Shown piece after piece: positions 17,487 to 26,698 of a stretch of 64,000 bases of DNA. The notes below the pieces were generated by a model. It did not search any database and was not told the DNA's origin. It saw only the letters and a program-made list of their open reading frames with translations. This DNA comes from Mesorhizobium norvegicum (GTDB taxonomy: Bacteria > Pseudomonadota > Alphaproteobacteria > Rhizobiales > Rhizobiaceae). The stretch's first letter is position 1, and each line of letters begins with the position of its first letter. The position numbers and the translations under genes are program-made. Location: positions 62,001 to 126,000 of the forward strand of contig NZ_SMYZ01000041.1 in assembly GCF_004919685.1 (NCBI RefSeq), given 5' to 3'.

Positions 17487-18659
17487 ATGAGCCGGGATGT
17501 GCCAGAACGCATCAAGGTGCTCTGGTTTCTGCCGACGCATGGCGACAGCCGCTATCTCGGCACGACAGAAGGCGGCAGGGCCGTCGATCTGCCCTACCTG
17601 ACGCAAGTGGCGAAGGCCGCCGACACGCTGGGTTACTATGGCGTGCTGCTGCCGACCGGTCGGGCATGCGAGGATTCCTGGGTGATCGCATCGGCGCTTG
17701 TGCCGCTGACCGAGCGGTTGCGGTTCCTCGTCGCCGTGCGACCGGGCCTGCAATCGCCGACGCTGGCCGCGCGCATGACGGCGACGCTCGACCGCATCTC
17801 CAACGGGCGCTTGCTGATCAATGTGGTCACCGGCGGCGATCCGCTGGAGAACAAGGGCGACGGCATCTTCCTGTCGCACGCCGAGCGCTATGAGGTGACG
17901 CAGGAGTTCCTGCGGATCTACAAGCGGGTGCTGAGCGGCGAGACGGTCGAGCACGAGGGCAAGCATTTCCGCATCGAGGATGGAAGGCTGCTGTTTCCGC
18001 CGGTGCAGACGCCCTATCCGCCGCTCTATTTCGGCGGCTCGTCCGATGCCGGATCCGTGGTGGCGGCGCAGGAGATCGACAAATATCTGACCTGGGGCGA
18101 GCCGCCCGCCGATGTCGAGCGCAAGCTGGATGGCGTGCGCGAACTGGCCGAGAAGGCCGGCCGCAAACTCTCCTTCGGCATTCGCCTGCATGTCATCGCG
18201 CGTGAAACGACCGAGGAGGCCTGGGCCGCCGCCGACAGGCTGATCAGCCGGCTCGACGATGCGACGATCGCCTCGGCGCAGAAAGTCTTTGCCCGCATGG
18301 ATTCGGTCGGCCAGGCGCGGATGAGCGCGCTGCATGGCGGCAATCGCGCCAAGCTCGAGATTGCGCCCAACCTCTGGGCCGGCGTCGGCCTGGTGCGCGG
18401 CGGCGCCGGGACCGCACTTGTCGGCGATCCCGACACGATCGCCGAGCGCATCGATGAATACCGGCGCCTCGGCATCGATACCTTCATCCTGTCCGGCTAT
18501 CCGCATCTGGAAGAAGCCTATCGCTTCGGCGAGCTGGTGCTGCCGAAACTGCCGACCGATCATCCGGTCAAATCAGCCGCTTCGTCCGTCAACACCGGCC
18601 CGTTCGGCGAGACCATCGCCGGCGACCACCCACCGAAGTCGCTCGCCAGCGCCTCGTGA
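17487..18659 (+). CDS. ssuD: FMNH2-dependent alkanesulfonate monooxygenase (SsuD-like)
   Basis: 390 residues from ATG 17487 (GGGAGAAAGGCC upstream). A luciferase-like TIM barrel with SsuD hallmarks: WFLPTHGDSRYLGT at the start, GRACEDSW, INVVTGGDP and YFGGSSDAG. It desulfonates C1-C10 alkanesulfonates to aldehyde and sulfite using reduced flavin from an NAD(P)H:FMN reductase, here probably the MsuE-like enzyme at 28030. Starts an organosulfur locus. The stop overlaps the next start (GTGA). Confidence 0.9.
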   Translation: MSRDVPERIKVLWFLPTHGDSRYLGTTEGGRAVDLPYLTQVAKAADTLGYYGVLLPTGRACEDSWVIASALVPLTERLRFLVAVRPGLQSPTLAARMTATLDRISNGRLLINVVTGGDPLENKGDGIFLSHAERYEVTQEFLRIYKRVLSGETVEHEGKHFRIEDGRLLFPPVQTPYPPLYFGGSSDAGSVVAAQEIDKYLTWGEPPADVERKLDGVRELAEKAGRKLSFGIRLHVIARETTEEAWAAADRLISRLDDATIASAQKVFARMDSVGQARMSALHGGNRAKLEIAPNLWAGVGLVRGGAGTALVGDPDTIAERIDEYRRLGIDTFILSGYPHLEEAYRFGELVLPKLPTDHPVKSAASSVNTGPFGETIAGDHPPKSLASAS

Positions 18660-20101
18660 ACGCGCTCCCTCCGGCCCGTCGGCTGCGCGTCGCCATCGTC
18701 GGCGGCGGCTTTTCCGGCGCGGCGGTAGCCTGGCACCTGGCGCAAATGCATCGGCCGGAACGCCTGTCGATTTCCGTGATCGAGCCGCGCTCTTTCGTGG
18801 GCGGCGGCCTTGCCTACTCCAGCGAGGAGCCGGCGCACCGGGTCAATGTCCCGGCTGTCAGGATGAGCATGGCTCCCGACGACCCGCAGCACTTTGCGCG
18901 CTGGTTGGTCCGCAGCGGAGAACTCGAGCGCGACACCGACGCCATCTGGAAGAATGGCGACGCCTATCCGCGCCGGCGCGTGTTCGGTCGCTACGTCGCC
19001 GAACATCTGGCGCCCCATCTCAGTTCCGGCGTTGTTGAAGGGTCCGCCACACGCGTGACGCGCGATGCCAGTGGCGCGGGCTGGACCGTGCATACGTCCA
19101 GTGGGTTGGTCGCCGCCGATATCGTCGTCCTGGCAGCGACGCACCCGCAGCCGGCGATTCCAGCCGCGCTGATCCACCTGTCGGAAGCGCCCGGTTTCAT
19201 CGCCGATCCGTACGCGCCAGCCGTGCTTGCCGGGATCGGGCCGGACGCGTCGGTGTTGATCGTCGGCTCTGGCTTGACCTCGGCCGACATGGTCGCCGAA
19301 CTCGACCGTCGCGGCCATCGCGGCCGAATCCTGTCGCTGTCGCGCCGCGGCTTACGCTCGCGCGGCCACCCTGATATCAGGGGCGAGCCCTTTGGCGACT
19401 TTGCCTCGGCCCCGGCCATATCAGCGCTTGGCCTGCTCAAGACCATTCGCGCGACGCTGGCGGCGGCGCGTGCGGCCAATGTCAACTGGCAGTCGGTCTT
19501 CGACCAGCTGCGCCTGCAGGGTCCTGTGCTGTGGTCGGCACTTGCTCCACCGGAGCGGGCAAGGCTGGTCCGCCAGCTGCGCGTGTTCTGGGACGTTCAT
19601 CGCTTCAGGATCGCTCCGCAGGTCGCTGCCGTGCTCGACCGGCGTCATGCGGCCGGCACGTTCGACACCATTGCCGCCAGGCTTGTCGCATCGAACGATG
19701 AGGACGGCAGCCTGGCGGTCAGCTTTCAACGGCGCGGGCAGACGCGGATCGAGACGGCGCGCTTCGATGCCGTCATCAACACCACGGGTCCGGCCCATGG
19801 GCAGGCACTACAGCTGAACCCGGCATTGCACTCGCTGGCTGAAGCCGGCCTGATCAGGACGGACCAATACGGGCTTGGCATCGACACAAGCCTCGACAGC
19901 CGCGCCGTCGGCCGAGATGGCAAGGCGGTCTCGACACTCTTCGTCGCCGGTCCGCTGGCGCGAGCGACTTTCGGCGAACTCATGGGCCTGCCTGAGGTTG
20001 CCCGCCATGCCCAGACGGTCGCGGCCGAAATTGCCAAGCTGGTGGAAACGCCAGCCGAGGCCGTCAGCGCCAATGTTGCGCATGGTCCGCTCGCGAGCTG
20101 A
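18656..20101 (+). CDS. FAD/NAD(P)-binding oxidoreductase of the FAD-NAD(P)-binding (NAD_binding_9-like) family
   Basis: 481 residues from GTG 18656, overlapping the SsuD-like stop by four bases. Two dinucleotide-binding loops: VAIVGGGFSGAAVAWHLA at the N-terminus and VLIVGSGLTSADMVAEL at about 200, plus a C-terminal VAGPLAR..FGE block. Family members often lie beside luciferase-type monooxygenases and sulfur genes. The reaction is unknown; reduction of flavin or oxidation of a sulfur intermediate would fit the coupling to ssuD. Fully cytoplasmic by sequence. Confidence 0.78.
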   Translation: MNALPPARRLRVAIVGGGFSGAAVAWHLAQMHRPERLSISVIEPRSFVGGGLAYSSEEPAHRVNVPAVRMSMAPDDPQHFARWLVRSGELERDTDAIWKNGDAYPRRRVFGRYVAEHLAPHLSSGVVEGSATRVTRDASGAGWTVHTSSGLVAADIVVLAATHPQPAIPAALIHLSEAPGFIADPYAPAVLAGIGPDASVLIVGSGLTSADMVAELDRRGHRGRILSLSRRGLRSRGHPDIRGEPFGDFASAPAISALGLLKTIRATLAAARAANVNWQSVFDQLRLQGPVLWSALAPPERARLVRQLRVFWDVHRFRIAPQVAAVLDRRHAAGTFDTIAARLVASNDEDGSLAVSFQRRGQTRIETARFDAVINTTGPAHGQALQLNPALHSLAEAGLIRTDQYGLGIDTSLDSRAVGRDGKAVSTLFVAGPLARATFGELMGLPEVARHAQTVAAEIAKLVETPAEAVSANVAHGPLAS

Positions 20102-20169
20102 CACCGGCAAGCCGGGTTGGCCTGATAAAATTGGTATTTCCGTCCCCACAGGGCTTCAAAAACGGAAAA

Positions 20170-20215
20170 TCCTTCTTTGTATATATATTCTATAAACATA
20201 ATAAATATTGGGGAA
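20170..20215 (+). promoter_or_regulatory. AT-rich promoter/activator region before sfnG-like gene
   Basis: The only strongly AT-rich block nearby (TATATATTCTATAAACATAA, then TAAATATT) sits 50-95 bp before the SfnG-like start. Sulfur-starvation genes in proteobacteria are often activated by LysR-type CysB/Cbl proteins at such AT-rich sites. Exact -35/-10 elements are not clear. Confidence 0.4.
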
Positions 20216-20265
20216 GCCGGCGCGGCCGGAGCGATCAACGACACGGCCTGAATGGGAGACAGTTC

Positions 20266-21369
20266 ATGGCACACGCAGAAACCGACGCGATCAAATTCGC
20301 CTACTGGGTGCCGAATGTTTCGGGCGGCCTGGTGATCTCCAACATCGAGCAGCGCACCAATCATTCGGCCGAGTACAACCGCAAGCTGGCGCAGATCGCC
20401 GAAAAGTCCGGCTTCGACTATGCGTTGAGCCAGATCCGCTTCACCGCCGGCTATGGCGCCGACGAACAGCATGAATCGGTAGCGTTCAGCCACGATCTGC
20501 TGGCGGCGACCACGACGCTCAAGGTCATCGCGGCGATCCTGCCCGGACCGTGGAACCCAGCGCTGGCGGCCAAGCAGATTGCCACCATCAGCTACCTGAC
20601 CAATGGCCGTGTCGCGGTCAACCTCGTCTCCGGCTGGTTCCGGGGCGAGTTCCACGCCATCGGCGAGCATTGGCTCGACCATGACGAGCGCTATCGCCGC
20701 TCGGAGGAATTCATCCGTGCGCTGCGCGGAATATGGACACAGGACAGCTTCACTTTCCGTGGTGATTTCTACCGCTTCAATGAATATTCGCTGAAGCCGA
20801 AGCCGCAGCAGCCGCTGCCCGAAATCTTCCAGGGCGGCTCGTCGCGTGCAGCGCGCGACATGGCATCGCGCGTCTCGGACTGGTACTTCACCAACGGCAA
20901 CACGCCGGCCGAAATCGCCAAGCAGGTCGACGATATCAGGGCCAAGGCGAAAGCCAACAACCATTCCGTCAAGGTCGGCGTCAACGCCTTTGCCGTCGTC
21001 CGCGAGACCGAGGACGAGGCCAGGGCGGTGCTGGCCGAAATCATCGCCAAGGCCAATCCCGAGGCGGTCAACGCCTTTGGCCACGAGGTCAAGAATGCCG
21101 GCAAGGCGTCGCCGGAAGGCGAGGGCAATTGGGCGAAATCGTCCTTCGACGATCTGGTCCAGTACAATGACGGCTTCCGCTCGAACCTGATCGGCACGCC
21201 CCGGCAAGTCGCTGAGCGCATCGTCGACCTGAAGCGCGCCGGCGCCGATCTCATCCTGCTCGGCTTCCTGCATTTCCAGGAAGAGGTCGAGTATTTCGGC
21301 AAGCATGTCATCCCGCTCGTCCGTGAGTTGGAAAACGCCGAGGCGGCAGCGTCGCTGGCGGCGGAGTAG
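20266..21369 (+). CDS. sfnG: FMNH2-dependent dimethylsulfone monooxygenase (SfnG-like)
   Basis: 367 residues from ATG 20266 (GGGAGACAGTTC upstream); further upstream codons lie in the AT-rich promoter. A luciferase-like flavin monooxygenase beginning IKFAYWVPNVSGGLVISNIE, with NLVSGWFRGEF and EIFQGGSSRAARDMA, which match the SfnG branch. SfnG converts dimethylsulfone to methanesulfinate for sulfur supply. It needs reduced FMN, consistent with the FMN reductase gene at the end of this locus. Confidence 0.86.
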   Translation: MAHAETDAIKFAYWVPNVSGGLVISNIEQRTNHSAEYNRKLAQIAEKSGFDYALSQIRFTAGYGADEQHESVAFSHDLLAATTTLKVIAAILPGPWNPALAAKQIATISYLTNGRVAVNLVSGWFRGEFHAIGEHWLDHDERYRRSEEFIRALRGIWTQDSFTFRGDFYRFNEYSLKPKPQQPLPEIFQGGSSRAARDMASRVSDWYFTNGNTPAEIAKQVDDIRAKAKANNHSVKVGVNAFAVVRETEDEARAVLAEIIAKANPEAVNAFGHEVKNAGKASPEGEGNWAKSSFDDLVQYNDGFRSNLIGTPRQVAERIVDLKRAGADLILLGFLHFQEEVEYFGKHVIPLVRELENAEAAASLAAE

Positions 21370-21492
21370 CCACCCCACAGGCTGGCCGGACAGGCTCCGG
21401 CCGGCACACGCATGAAAGCTATCCGGCGCGCTCGAGCCATCGAGCCGCAATGAGAATTTGCGCGCCTGCTGACGCAATCGAGGACGATTGGA

Positions 21493-22425
21493 ATGCCTCT
21501 GCCCAGTTATACGCTCGGAGTGATGGAGGCTTCCGCCTACGCACCGGAGGTCTTTGCGCACGGCCTGCCGTCAAGCCCGCCGGAGCAGCAGCCCGCAGCC
21601 AACGGCGAGCCGATCGGCTCCGTTGCCGGCGTCGCCTCTGCGTTGCTTTCGCTTCAAGGCATCAGCCTGTCGTTTGGCGGCGTCGTGGCACTGGCCGATA
21701 TCGATCTGTCGGTCCGCTCCGGCGAGATCCGGGCCATCATCGGCCCGAACGGCGCCGGCAAGAGTTCGCTGATCAACGTCATCAGCGGCGTCTACCGGCC
21801 GGATCGCGGCCATGTAAAGCTCGACGGCGCCGTCTATGCCCAGGTCCCGACGCAGCGGCTGGCGCATCTCGGCGTCGCCAGGACCTTCCAGAACCTTGCT
21901 CTGTTCAAGGGTCTCAGCGTCCTCGACAATGTCGCTTCCGGCCTCGCTTACAAGGTCCGCTCCAACTTTGCCGGCCAGGTGCTCGGCATCGGCCGCTCGC
22001 GCGGCGAGCAGCGTGACTCTCTGAGCCGTGCCGAACAGATCCTGGAATTCCTTGATCTCACGTCTGTCCGCGACCGTCTTGTCGGCACGCTGCCTTACGG
22101 GCTGCAGAAGCGGGTCGAACTGGCCCGTGCATTGGTGGCGCAGCCGCGCCTGCTTTTGCTCGACGAGCCGATGGCCGGCATGACTGCAAGCGAAAAGAGC
22201 GAGATGGCGGCCTTCGTCCGCGCCGCGCGCGACCGCTTTGCCACCACTGTGGTGTTGATCGAGCACGATGTCGGTGTCGTCATGGGTCTGTCGGATCGCA
22301 TTGCCGTTCTCGACTACGGCCGCAAGATTGCCGACGCCACGCCCGACGAAGTCAGGAACGACCAGCGCGTCATCGATGCCTATCTCGGCGTCGCCTCGGA
22401 TAATGAGGACGGGGCAGGCATATGA
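21493..22425 (+). CDS. Liv-type ABC transporter ATP-binding protein (LivG-like)
   Basis: 310 residues from ATG 21493. The ATPase begins around residue 52 (LLSLQGISLSFGGVVALADI); motifs are GPNGAGKSS, LPYGLQKRVELARAL and LLLLDEPMAGM, with the long insertion and C-terminus of LivG. The ~50-residue N-terminal extension rich in Pro/Ser/Ala is unusual for the family; no good internal start was found. Overlaps the permease gene by ATGA. Within a sulfone/sulfonate locus its cargo is probably an organosulfur compound rather than leucine. Confidence 0.87.
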   Translation: MPLPSYTLGVMEASAYAPEVFAHGLPSSPPEQQPAANGEPIGSVAGVASALLSLQGISLSFGGVVALADIDLSVRSGEIRAIIGPNGAGKSSLINVISGVYRPDRGHVKLDGAVYAQVPTQRLAHLGVARTFQNLALFKGLSVLDNVASGLAYKVRSNFAGQVLGIGRSRGEQRDSLSRAEQILEFLDLTSVRDRLVGTLPYGLQKRVELARALVAQPRLLLLDEPMAGMTASEKSEMAAFVRAARDRFATTVVLIEHDVGVVMGLSDRIAVLDYGRKIADATPDEVRNDQRVIDAYLGVASDNEDGAGI

Positions 22426-23321
22426 TCGCTGATTTCGACTACCAGTTCTTCCTCGAAGTGCTCGTTGGCGGCCTGCTCTCCGGCGTCATGTATTCGCTGG
22501 TCGCGATCGGCTTCGTGCTGATCTACAAGACCTCGGGCGTGCTCAATTTCGCGCAAGGCGCGATGCTGTTGTTTGCGGCACTCACCTTCGTCAGCCTTGT
22601 CGAGCGTGGTGTGCCGTTCGCACTTGCGCTGGTGATCACCTTCGCCATCATGGTGGCGATCGGCATCGCCATCGAGCGCACAGTGCTGCGGCCGCTCACC
22701 AACAAGCCGCCGATCACGCTGTTCATGGCGACGCTCGGCCTGTCCTACATCATCGAGGGCGCCGCCCAGCTGATCTGGGGCACGCAGGTCCATGGCCTCG
22801 ATCTCGGCATCGAAGACGTACCGCTGGAAATCGGCGGCGTGCTGATCAGCCAGTTCGATATCTTCGCCGCCGTGGTCGCCGCCGGCATGGTTCTCCTGCT
22901 GTCGCTGTTCTTCCGATACACCCGCATCGGCCTCTCCTTTCGCGCCGTCGCCGACGACCAGTTCGCGGCCCTCGCGGTCGGCCTCAGGCTGCCCTTGATC
23001 TGGGCGACCGTCTGGGCTGCTGCCGGCCTCGTCGCACTGGTGGCGGGACTGCTGTGGGGCGCACGCCTCGGCGTGCAGTTCTCGCTGTCGCTGGTGGTGC
23101 TGAAGGCGCTGCCGGTGCTGGTGCTCGGCGGCTTCGATTCCATCCTCGGCGCCATCGTCGGCGGCCTCTTGATCGGCGCCAGCGAGAAGCTCGCCGAGGT
23201 CTATATCGGCGACTATTTCGGCGGCGGCATCGAGAGCTGGTTCGCCTATGTCGTCGCGCTGGTCTTTCTCTTGATACGTCCCTCCGGCCTGTTCGGCCAG
23301 AAGCTCGTGGAAAGGGTCTGA
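22422..23321 (+). CDS. Liv-type ABC transporter permease (LivH-like)
   Basis: 299 residues from ATG 22422, overlapping the ATPase stop. Polytopic membrane protein of the BPD_transp_2 class with GGLLSGVMYSLVAIGFVLIY at the N-terminus, the NFAQGAM motif, and VLGGFDSILGAIVGGLLIG near the C-terminus. Pairs with the next gene to form the inner-membrane channel. Codon use matches the neighbours. Confidence 0.9.
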   Translation: MIADFDYQFFLEVLVGGLLSGVMYSLVAIGFVLIYKTSGVLNFAQGAMLLFAALTFVSLVERGVPFALALVITFAIMVAIGIAIERTVLRPLTNKPPITLFMATLGLSYIIEGAAQLIWGTQVHGLDLGIEDVPLEIGGVLISQFDIFAAVVAAGMVLLLSLFFRYTRIGLSFRAVADDQFAALAVGLRLPLIWATVWAAAGLVALVAGLLWGARLGVQFSLSLVVLKALPVLVLGGFDSILGAIVGGLLIGASEKLAEVYIGDYFGGGIESWFAYVVALVFLLIRPSGLFGQKLVERV

Positions 23322-23324
23322 GCG

Positions 23325-24365
23325 ATGACCGCGATAACAAGCGATTTCTCGTCCGCGCCGGTGCTGCCCAAATGGGTCGTCCCCGTGCTGCTGCTCGCCT
23401 TCGCCTATGGCGTCGTGCCGCTGATCGGCTCGAGCTATCTATTCGAGGCCATCCTGCTGCCGTTCCTGGCGCTCAGCCTCGCCGGCGTGGGCTTGAACAT
23501 CCTGACCGGCTATGCCGGCCAGGTGTCGCTTGGGAGTGCTGCCTTCATGGCAGCGGGCGCCTTCGCCGCCTACAATTTCAACCTGAGGATCGAAGGCCTG
23601 CCGCTGATCGGCAGCATCTTCCTGGCCGGCATCGTCGCGGCCGCGATCGGCATCGCCTTCGGCCTGCCCAGCCTGCGGCTGAAGGGTTTTTATCTCGCGG
23701 TTTCGACCCTTGCCGCGCAGTTCTTCGTGCAATGGGCGCTGACCAAATTCAGCTGGTTTTCCAACAACTCGGCATCCGGCGTCATGGATGCGCCGAGACT
23801 GTCGATTTCAGGCTTCGCGCTCGACGGCGCCATCGGCCGCTATCTCTTTGCGCTGACAATCGTCAGCGTCCTCACCTTCCTCGCTCATCGGCTGGTCTCG
23901 TCGCAGACCGGGCGCAACTTCATCGCCATCCGTGACAATGAAACCGCCGCCCGCATCATCGGCATCCCGGTGCTGAAGACCAAGCTGCTGGCCTTTGCCA
24001 TCTCGTCCTTCATCATCGGCGTTGCCGGCGTCATCTGGGCCTTCGCTTATCTCAGAACCGTCGAGCCGGACGGCTTCGATCTCGACCGGTCGTTCCAAAT
24101 CCTGTTCATCATCATCATCGGCGGCCTGGCCTCGATCCGTGGCGCCTTCTTCGGCGCCGCCCTCATCGTGGTTTTTCCGCTCGTCCTGTCTCGCCTCGGC
24201 GGCTTTCTGCTCGGCGATCTCTTCGACTCGGGCGTGCTCGACATGAGCCAGCGCATCGTGCTGGGCGCGCTCATCATCCTGTTTCTGATCCTCGAACCCG
24301 ACGGGCTGGTGGCGCTGTGGGACAGGATCCGAAGACGGCTCCTGTTCGCCTGGCAGTCGACCTGA
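23325..24365 (+). CDS. Liv-type ABC transporter permease (LivM-like)
   Basis: 346 residues, 3 bp after the first permease gene. It has the LivM motifs LNILTGYAGQVSLGSAAFM and IIIGGLASIRGAFFGAALIV and about ten hydrophobic helices. Second channel half of the importer. Confidence 0.9.
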   Translation: MTAITSDFSSAPVLPKWVVPVLLLAFAYGVVPLIGSSYLFEAILLPFLALSLAGVGLNILTGYAGQVSLGSAAFMAAGAFAAYNFNLRIEGLPLIGSIFLAGIVAAAIGIAFGLPSLRLKGFYLAVSTLAAQFFVQWALTKFSWFSNNSASGVMDAPRLSISGFALDGAIGRYLFALTIVSVLTFLAHRLVSSQTGRNFIAIRDNETAARIIGIPVLKTKLLAFAISSFIIGVAGVIWAFAYLRTVEPDGFDLDRSFQILFIIIIGGLASIRGAFFGAALIVVFPLVLSRLGGFLLGDLFDSGVLDMSQRIVLGALIILFLILEPDGLVALWDRIRRRLLFAWQST

Positions 24366-24372
24366 GCTGACG

Positions 24373-24404
24373 CATCCGAAAATGAACCACATCCGAAAAT
24401 GAAC
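24373..24404 (+). repeat. Two direct copies of a 15-bp sequence in the intergenic gap
   Basis: CATCCGAAAATGAAC occurs at 24373-24387 and again at 24390-24404, a 17-bp period, between the second permease and the binding-protein gene. It could bind a regulator as a side-by-side dimer (close to two helical turns apart) or be a simple slippage duplication. Confidence 0.7.
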
Positions 24405-24448
24405 AAGGGGCCGAACCCAAGACGGCCCATACCGGGAGTACCCTAACC

Positions 24449-25786
24449 ATGACTTTCCTGAGCACAATCAAGGCGGCGGCACTGTCCGCGGCGATGATCG
24501 TGTCGGTGGCCTTGCCCGCCGCGCACGCCGACGAACAATATTTCCCGCTGCAAAGCTATCGCGTCGGACCTTATGCGGCCGGCGGTACCGGCTTCTTCGG
24601 CGGCTTCATCGACTATCTCAACCTCATCAACATCCGCGACGGCGGCGTCAACGGCGTCAAGCTGACCTGGGACGAATGCGAGACCCAGTATGAGGTCGAG
24701 CGCGGCGTCGAATGCTACGAGCGGCAGAAGAGCCATGCCGGCGCAGCCGCGTGGAACCCGCTTTCGGTCGGCATCGCCTATGCCATGATCGACCGCATCA
24801 CCGCCGACAAGGTGCCGCTGATCACCGTCAACCACGGCCGCACCGACTCGACCGACGGGCGTGTCTTCCCCTACGTCTTCCCGCTGCTGCTCAATCCCTA
24901 CAGCGAGACATCGGGCATCGTGAACTACATCGCCTCCAAGGAGGGCGGCATCGACAAGCTGAAGGGCAAGAAGATCGTCGTGCTCTATCACGGCTCGCCC
25001 TACGGCAAGGAGACCATCCCGATCTATGAATTGCTGGCGCAGAAATACGGCTTCACCGTGCAGCAGATCGAGGTGCCGCATCCCGGCAACGAGCAGCAGT
25101 CGCAGTGGCTGACCATCCGCCGCGCCAAGCCGGACTTCGTCGTCCTGCGCGGCTGGGGCGTAATGAACCCGGTGGCGCTGAAGACAGCGGTCAAGGTCGG
25201 CTATCCCGTCGACCACATCGTCGGCAATGTCTGGTCGAATTCGGAAGAGGACGTGATCCCGGCCGGCGACGCCGCCAAGGGCTACACCGCCATCACCACC
25301 CAGGCTTCCGGAAACTCCTACCCGGTGGTGCAGGAGATCGTGAAAACGGTCTACGACGCCGGCAAGGGCAATCTGGAAGACAAGTCGCGCATCGGCTCGG
25401 TGTACCACAACCTCGGCATCGTCAACGGCATCCTCAATGTCGAGGCGATCCGCGTCGCGCAGGAGAAGTTCGGCCACCGCACGCTGACCGGCGACGAGGT
25501 CCGCTGGGGCTTCGAGCATCTCAAGCTCGATCCGGCCAAGGTCGAGGCGCTCGGCGCCAAGGACCTGTTCCATTCGATCAATGTCAGCTGGGACAACCAC
25601 GAAGGCGAAGGCTACGTGACCTTCCAGCAGTGGGACGGCAAGAAGTGGAACGTCGTCTCCGACTGGATCGCGCCGGACTGGGCGCTGCTGCGGCCGATCA
25701 TCGAGAAGTCCGCCGAGGCCTACGCCGCCGAGAAGGGCATCAAGCTGCGCACGGCGGACGACGCCGACGCGGTGACCACCAACTGA
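24449..25786 (+). CDS. Liv-type ABC transporter substrate-binding protein
   Basis: 445 residues from ATG 24449. A signal peptide (positive N-terminus, hydrophobic core, cleavage near AAHA|DEQ) is followed by a type I periplasmic binding fold (Peripla_BP_6-like) with YRVGPYAAGGTGFFGGFIDY and KKIVVLYHGSPYGKE. It is longer than LivK (~370), as in importers for larger or aromatic substrates. Lies between the permease and second ATPase genes; an inverted repeat follows it at 25815-25858. Confidence 0.86.
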   Translation: MTFLSTIKAAALSAAMIVSVALPAAHADEQYFPLQSYRVGPYAAGGTGFFGGFIDYLNLINIRDGGVNGVKLTWDECETQYEVERGVECYERQKSHAGAAAWNPLSVGIAYAMIDRITADKVPLITVNHGRTDSTDGRVFPYVFPLLLNPYSETSGIVNYIASKEGGIDKLKGKKIVVLYHGSPYGKETIPIYELLAQKYGFTVQQIEVPHPGNEQQSQWLTIRRAKPDFVVLRGWGVMNPVALKTAVKVGYPVDHIVGNVWSNSEEDVIPAGDAAKGYTAITTQASGNSYPVVQEIVKTVYDAGKGNLEDKSRIGSVYHNLGIVNGILNVEAIRVAQEKFGHRTLTGDEVRWGFEHLKLDPAKVEALGAKDLFHSINVSWDNHEGEGYVTFQQWDGKKWNVVSDWIAPDWALLRPIIEKSAEAYAAEKGIKLRTADDADAVTTN

Positions 25787-25814
25787 TCAGCCAAAGCCTG
25801 GCGCTGCGGATCGG

Positions 25815-25858
25815 TTTCCGTGGCGCCCGGCCTGTTTCGGTTCATCGAACCACGGAAA
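25815..25858 (+). promoter_or_regulatory. Intercistronic inverted repeat after the binding-protein gene
   Basis: TTTCCGTGG (25815-25823) and CCACGGAAA (25850-25858) form a perfect 9-bp stem enclosing 26 bases, which contain a small GGTT/AACC hairpin. Its position after a binding-protein gene parallels the stem at 10490-10525 and suggests mRNA stabilisation or partial termination. Confidence 0.6.
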
Positions 25859-25867
25859 TGAGAGCCC

Positions 25868-26674
25868 ATGCCGGACGATGACGTCATTCTTGCCGTGGAC
25901 ACGGTCCATGCCACCTACAACCACGCCATCACGGCGCTGCATGGCGTCAGCTTCGAGTTGAAGCGGGGCCAGATCCTGGCATTGCTCGGCGCCAACGGAG
26001 CCGGCAAGACCACGACGCTGAAAGCCGTCTCCAACCTGCTGCCGGCCGAGCGCGGCCAGGTCAATGCCGGCACCATCCGCTATGAAGGCTCGGATGTCTC
26101 GCGCCGCAAGCCGGGCGATCTCGTGCGTGCCGGGCTGGTGCAGGTGCTGGAGGGGCGCCACTGCTTCAAGAGCCTTACCGTCGAGGAAAACCTGATTGCG
26201 GGCGGCATCGGCCGCAGCGGCAGCCGTGCCGAGATCAACGGGGATCTCGAGCGGATCTACGGCTATTTCCCTCGCCTCAGGGAAAAGCGCCGGACACTGT
26301 CCGGGCTGACGTCGGGCGGCGAACAGCAGATGACCGCCATCGGCCGGGCGCTGATGTCGCGGCCGCGCCTGCTGGTCCTCGACGAGCCGTCAATGGGGCT
26401 CGCCCCGCTCATCGTCCAGGACATCTTCCAGAGCTTGAGAAAACTCAACCGCGAGACCGACCTGTCGATCCTGGTCGCCGAGCAGAACTCGGCGGTCGCC
26501 CTCAGATACGCCGACCACGCCACGGTCCTCGAAAATGGCGTCTCCGTTCTCTCTGGCGCGGCTGCCGAGCTTCGCCAGCGCGAGGACGTCAGGGCCTTCT
26601 ATCTCGGTCAATCGACCCCCGGGCAGCAGGCAGCGCCTGCCGCCAAGCCAGCCCATCTCCATGCCGTGGCCTGA
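25868..26674 (+). CDS. Liv-type ABC transporter ATP-binding protein (LivF-like)
   Basis: 268 residues from ATG 25868. GANGAGKTT, LTSGGEQQMTAIGRAL and LLVLDEPSMGLAP are the LivF-type motifs; VLEGRHCFKSLTVEENL matches the family. A short Ala/Pro tail follows residue ~245. Completes a five-gene importer (two ATPases, two permeases, one binding protein). Confidence 0.9.
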   Translation: MPDDDVILAVDTVHATYNHAITALHGVSFELKRGQILALLGANGAGKTTTLKAVSNLLPAERGQVNAGTIRYEGSDVSRRKPGDLVRAGLVQVLEGRHCFKSLTVEENLIAGGIGRSGSRAEINGDLERIYGYFPRLREKRRTLSGLTSGGEQQMTAIGRALMSRPRLLVLDEPSMGLAPLIVQDIFQSLRKLNRETDLSILVAEQNSAVALRYADHATVLENGVSVLSGAAAELRQREDVRAFYLGQSTPGQQAAPAAKPAHLHAVA

Positions 26675-26698
26675 AACGAAATCCGAAGGAGCATTGAA

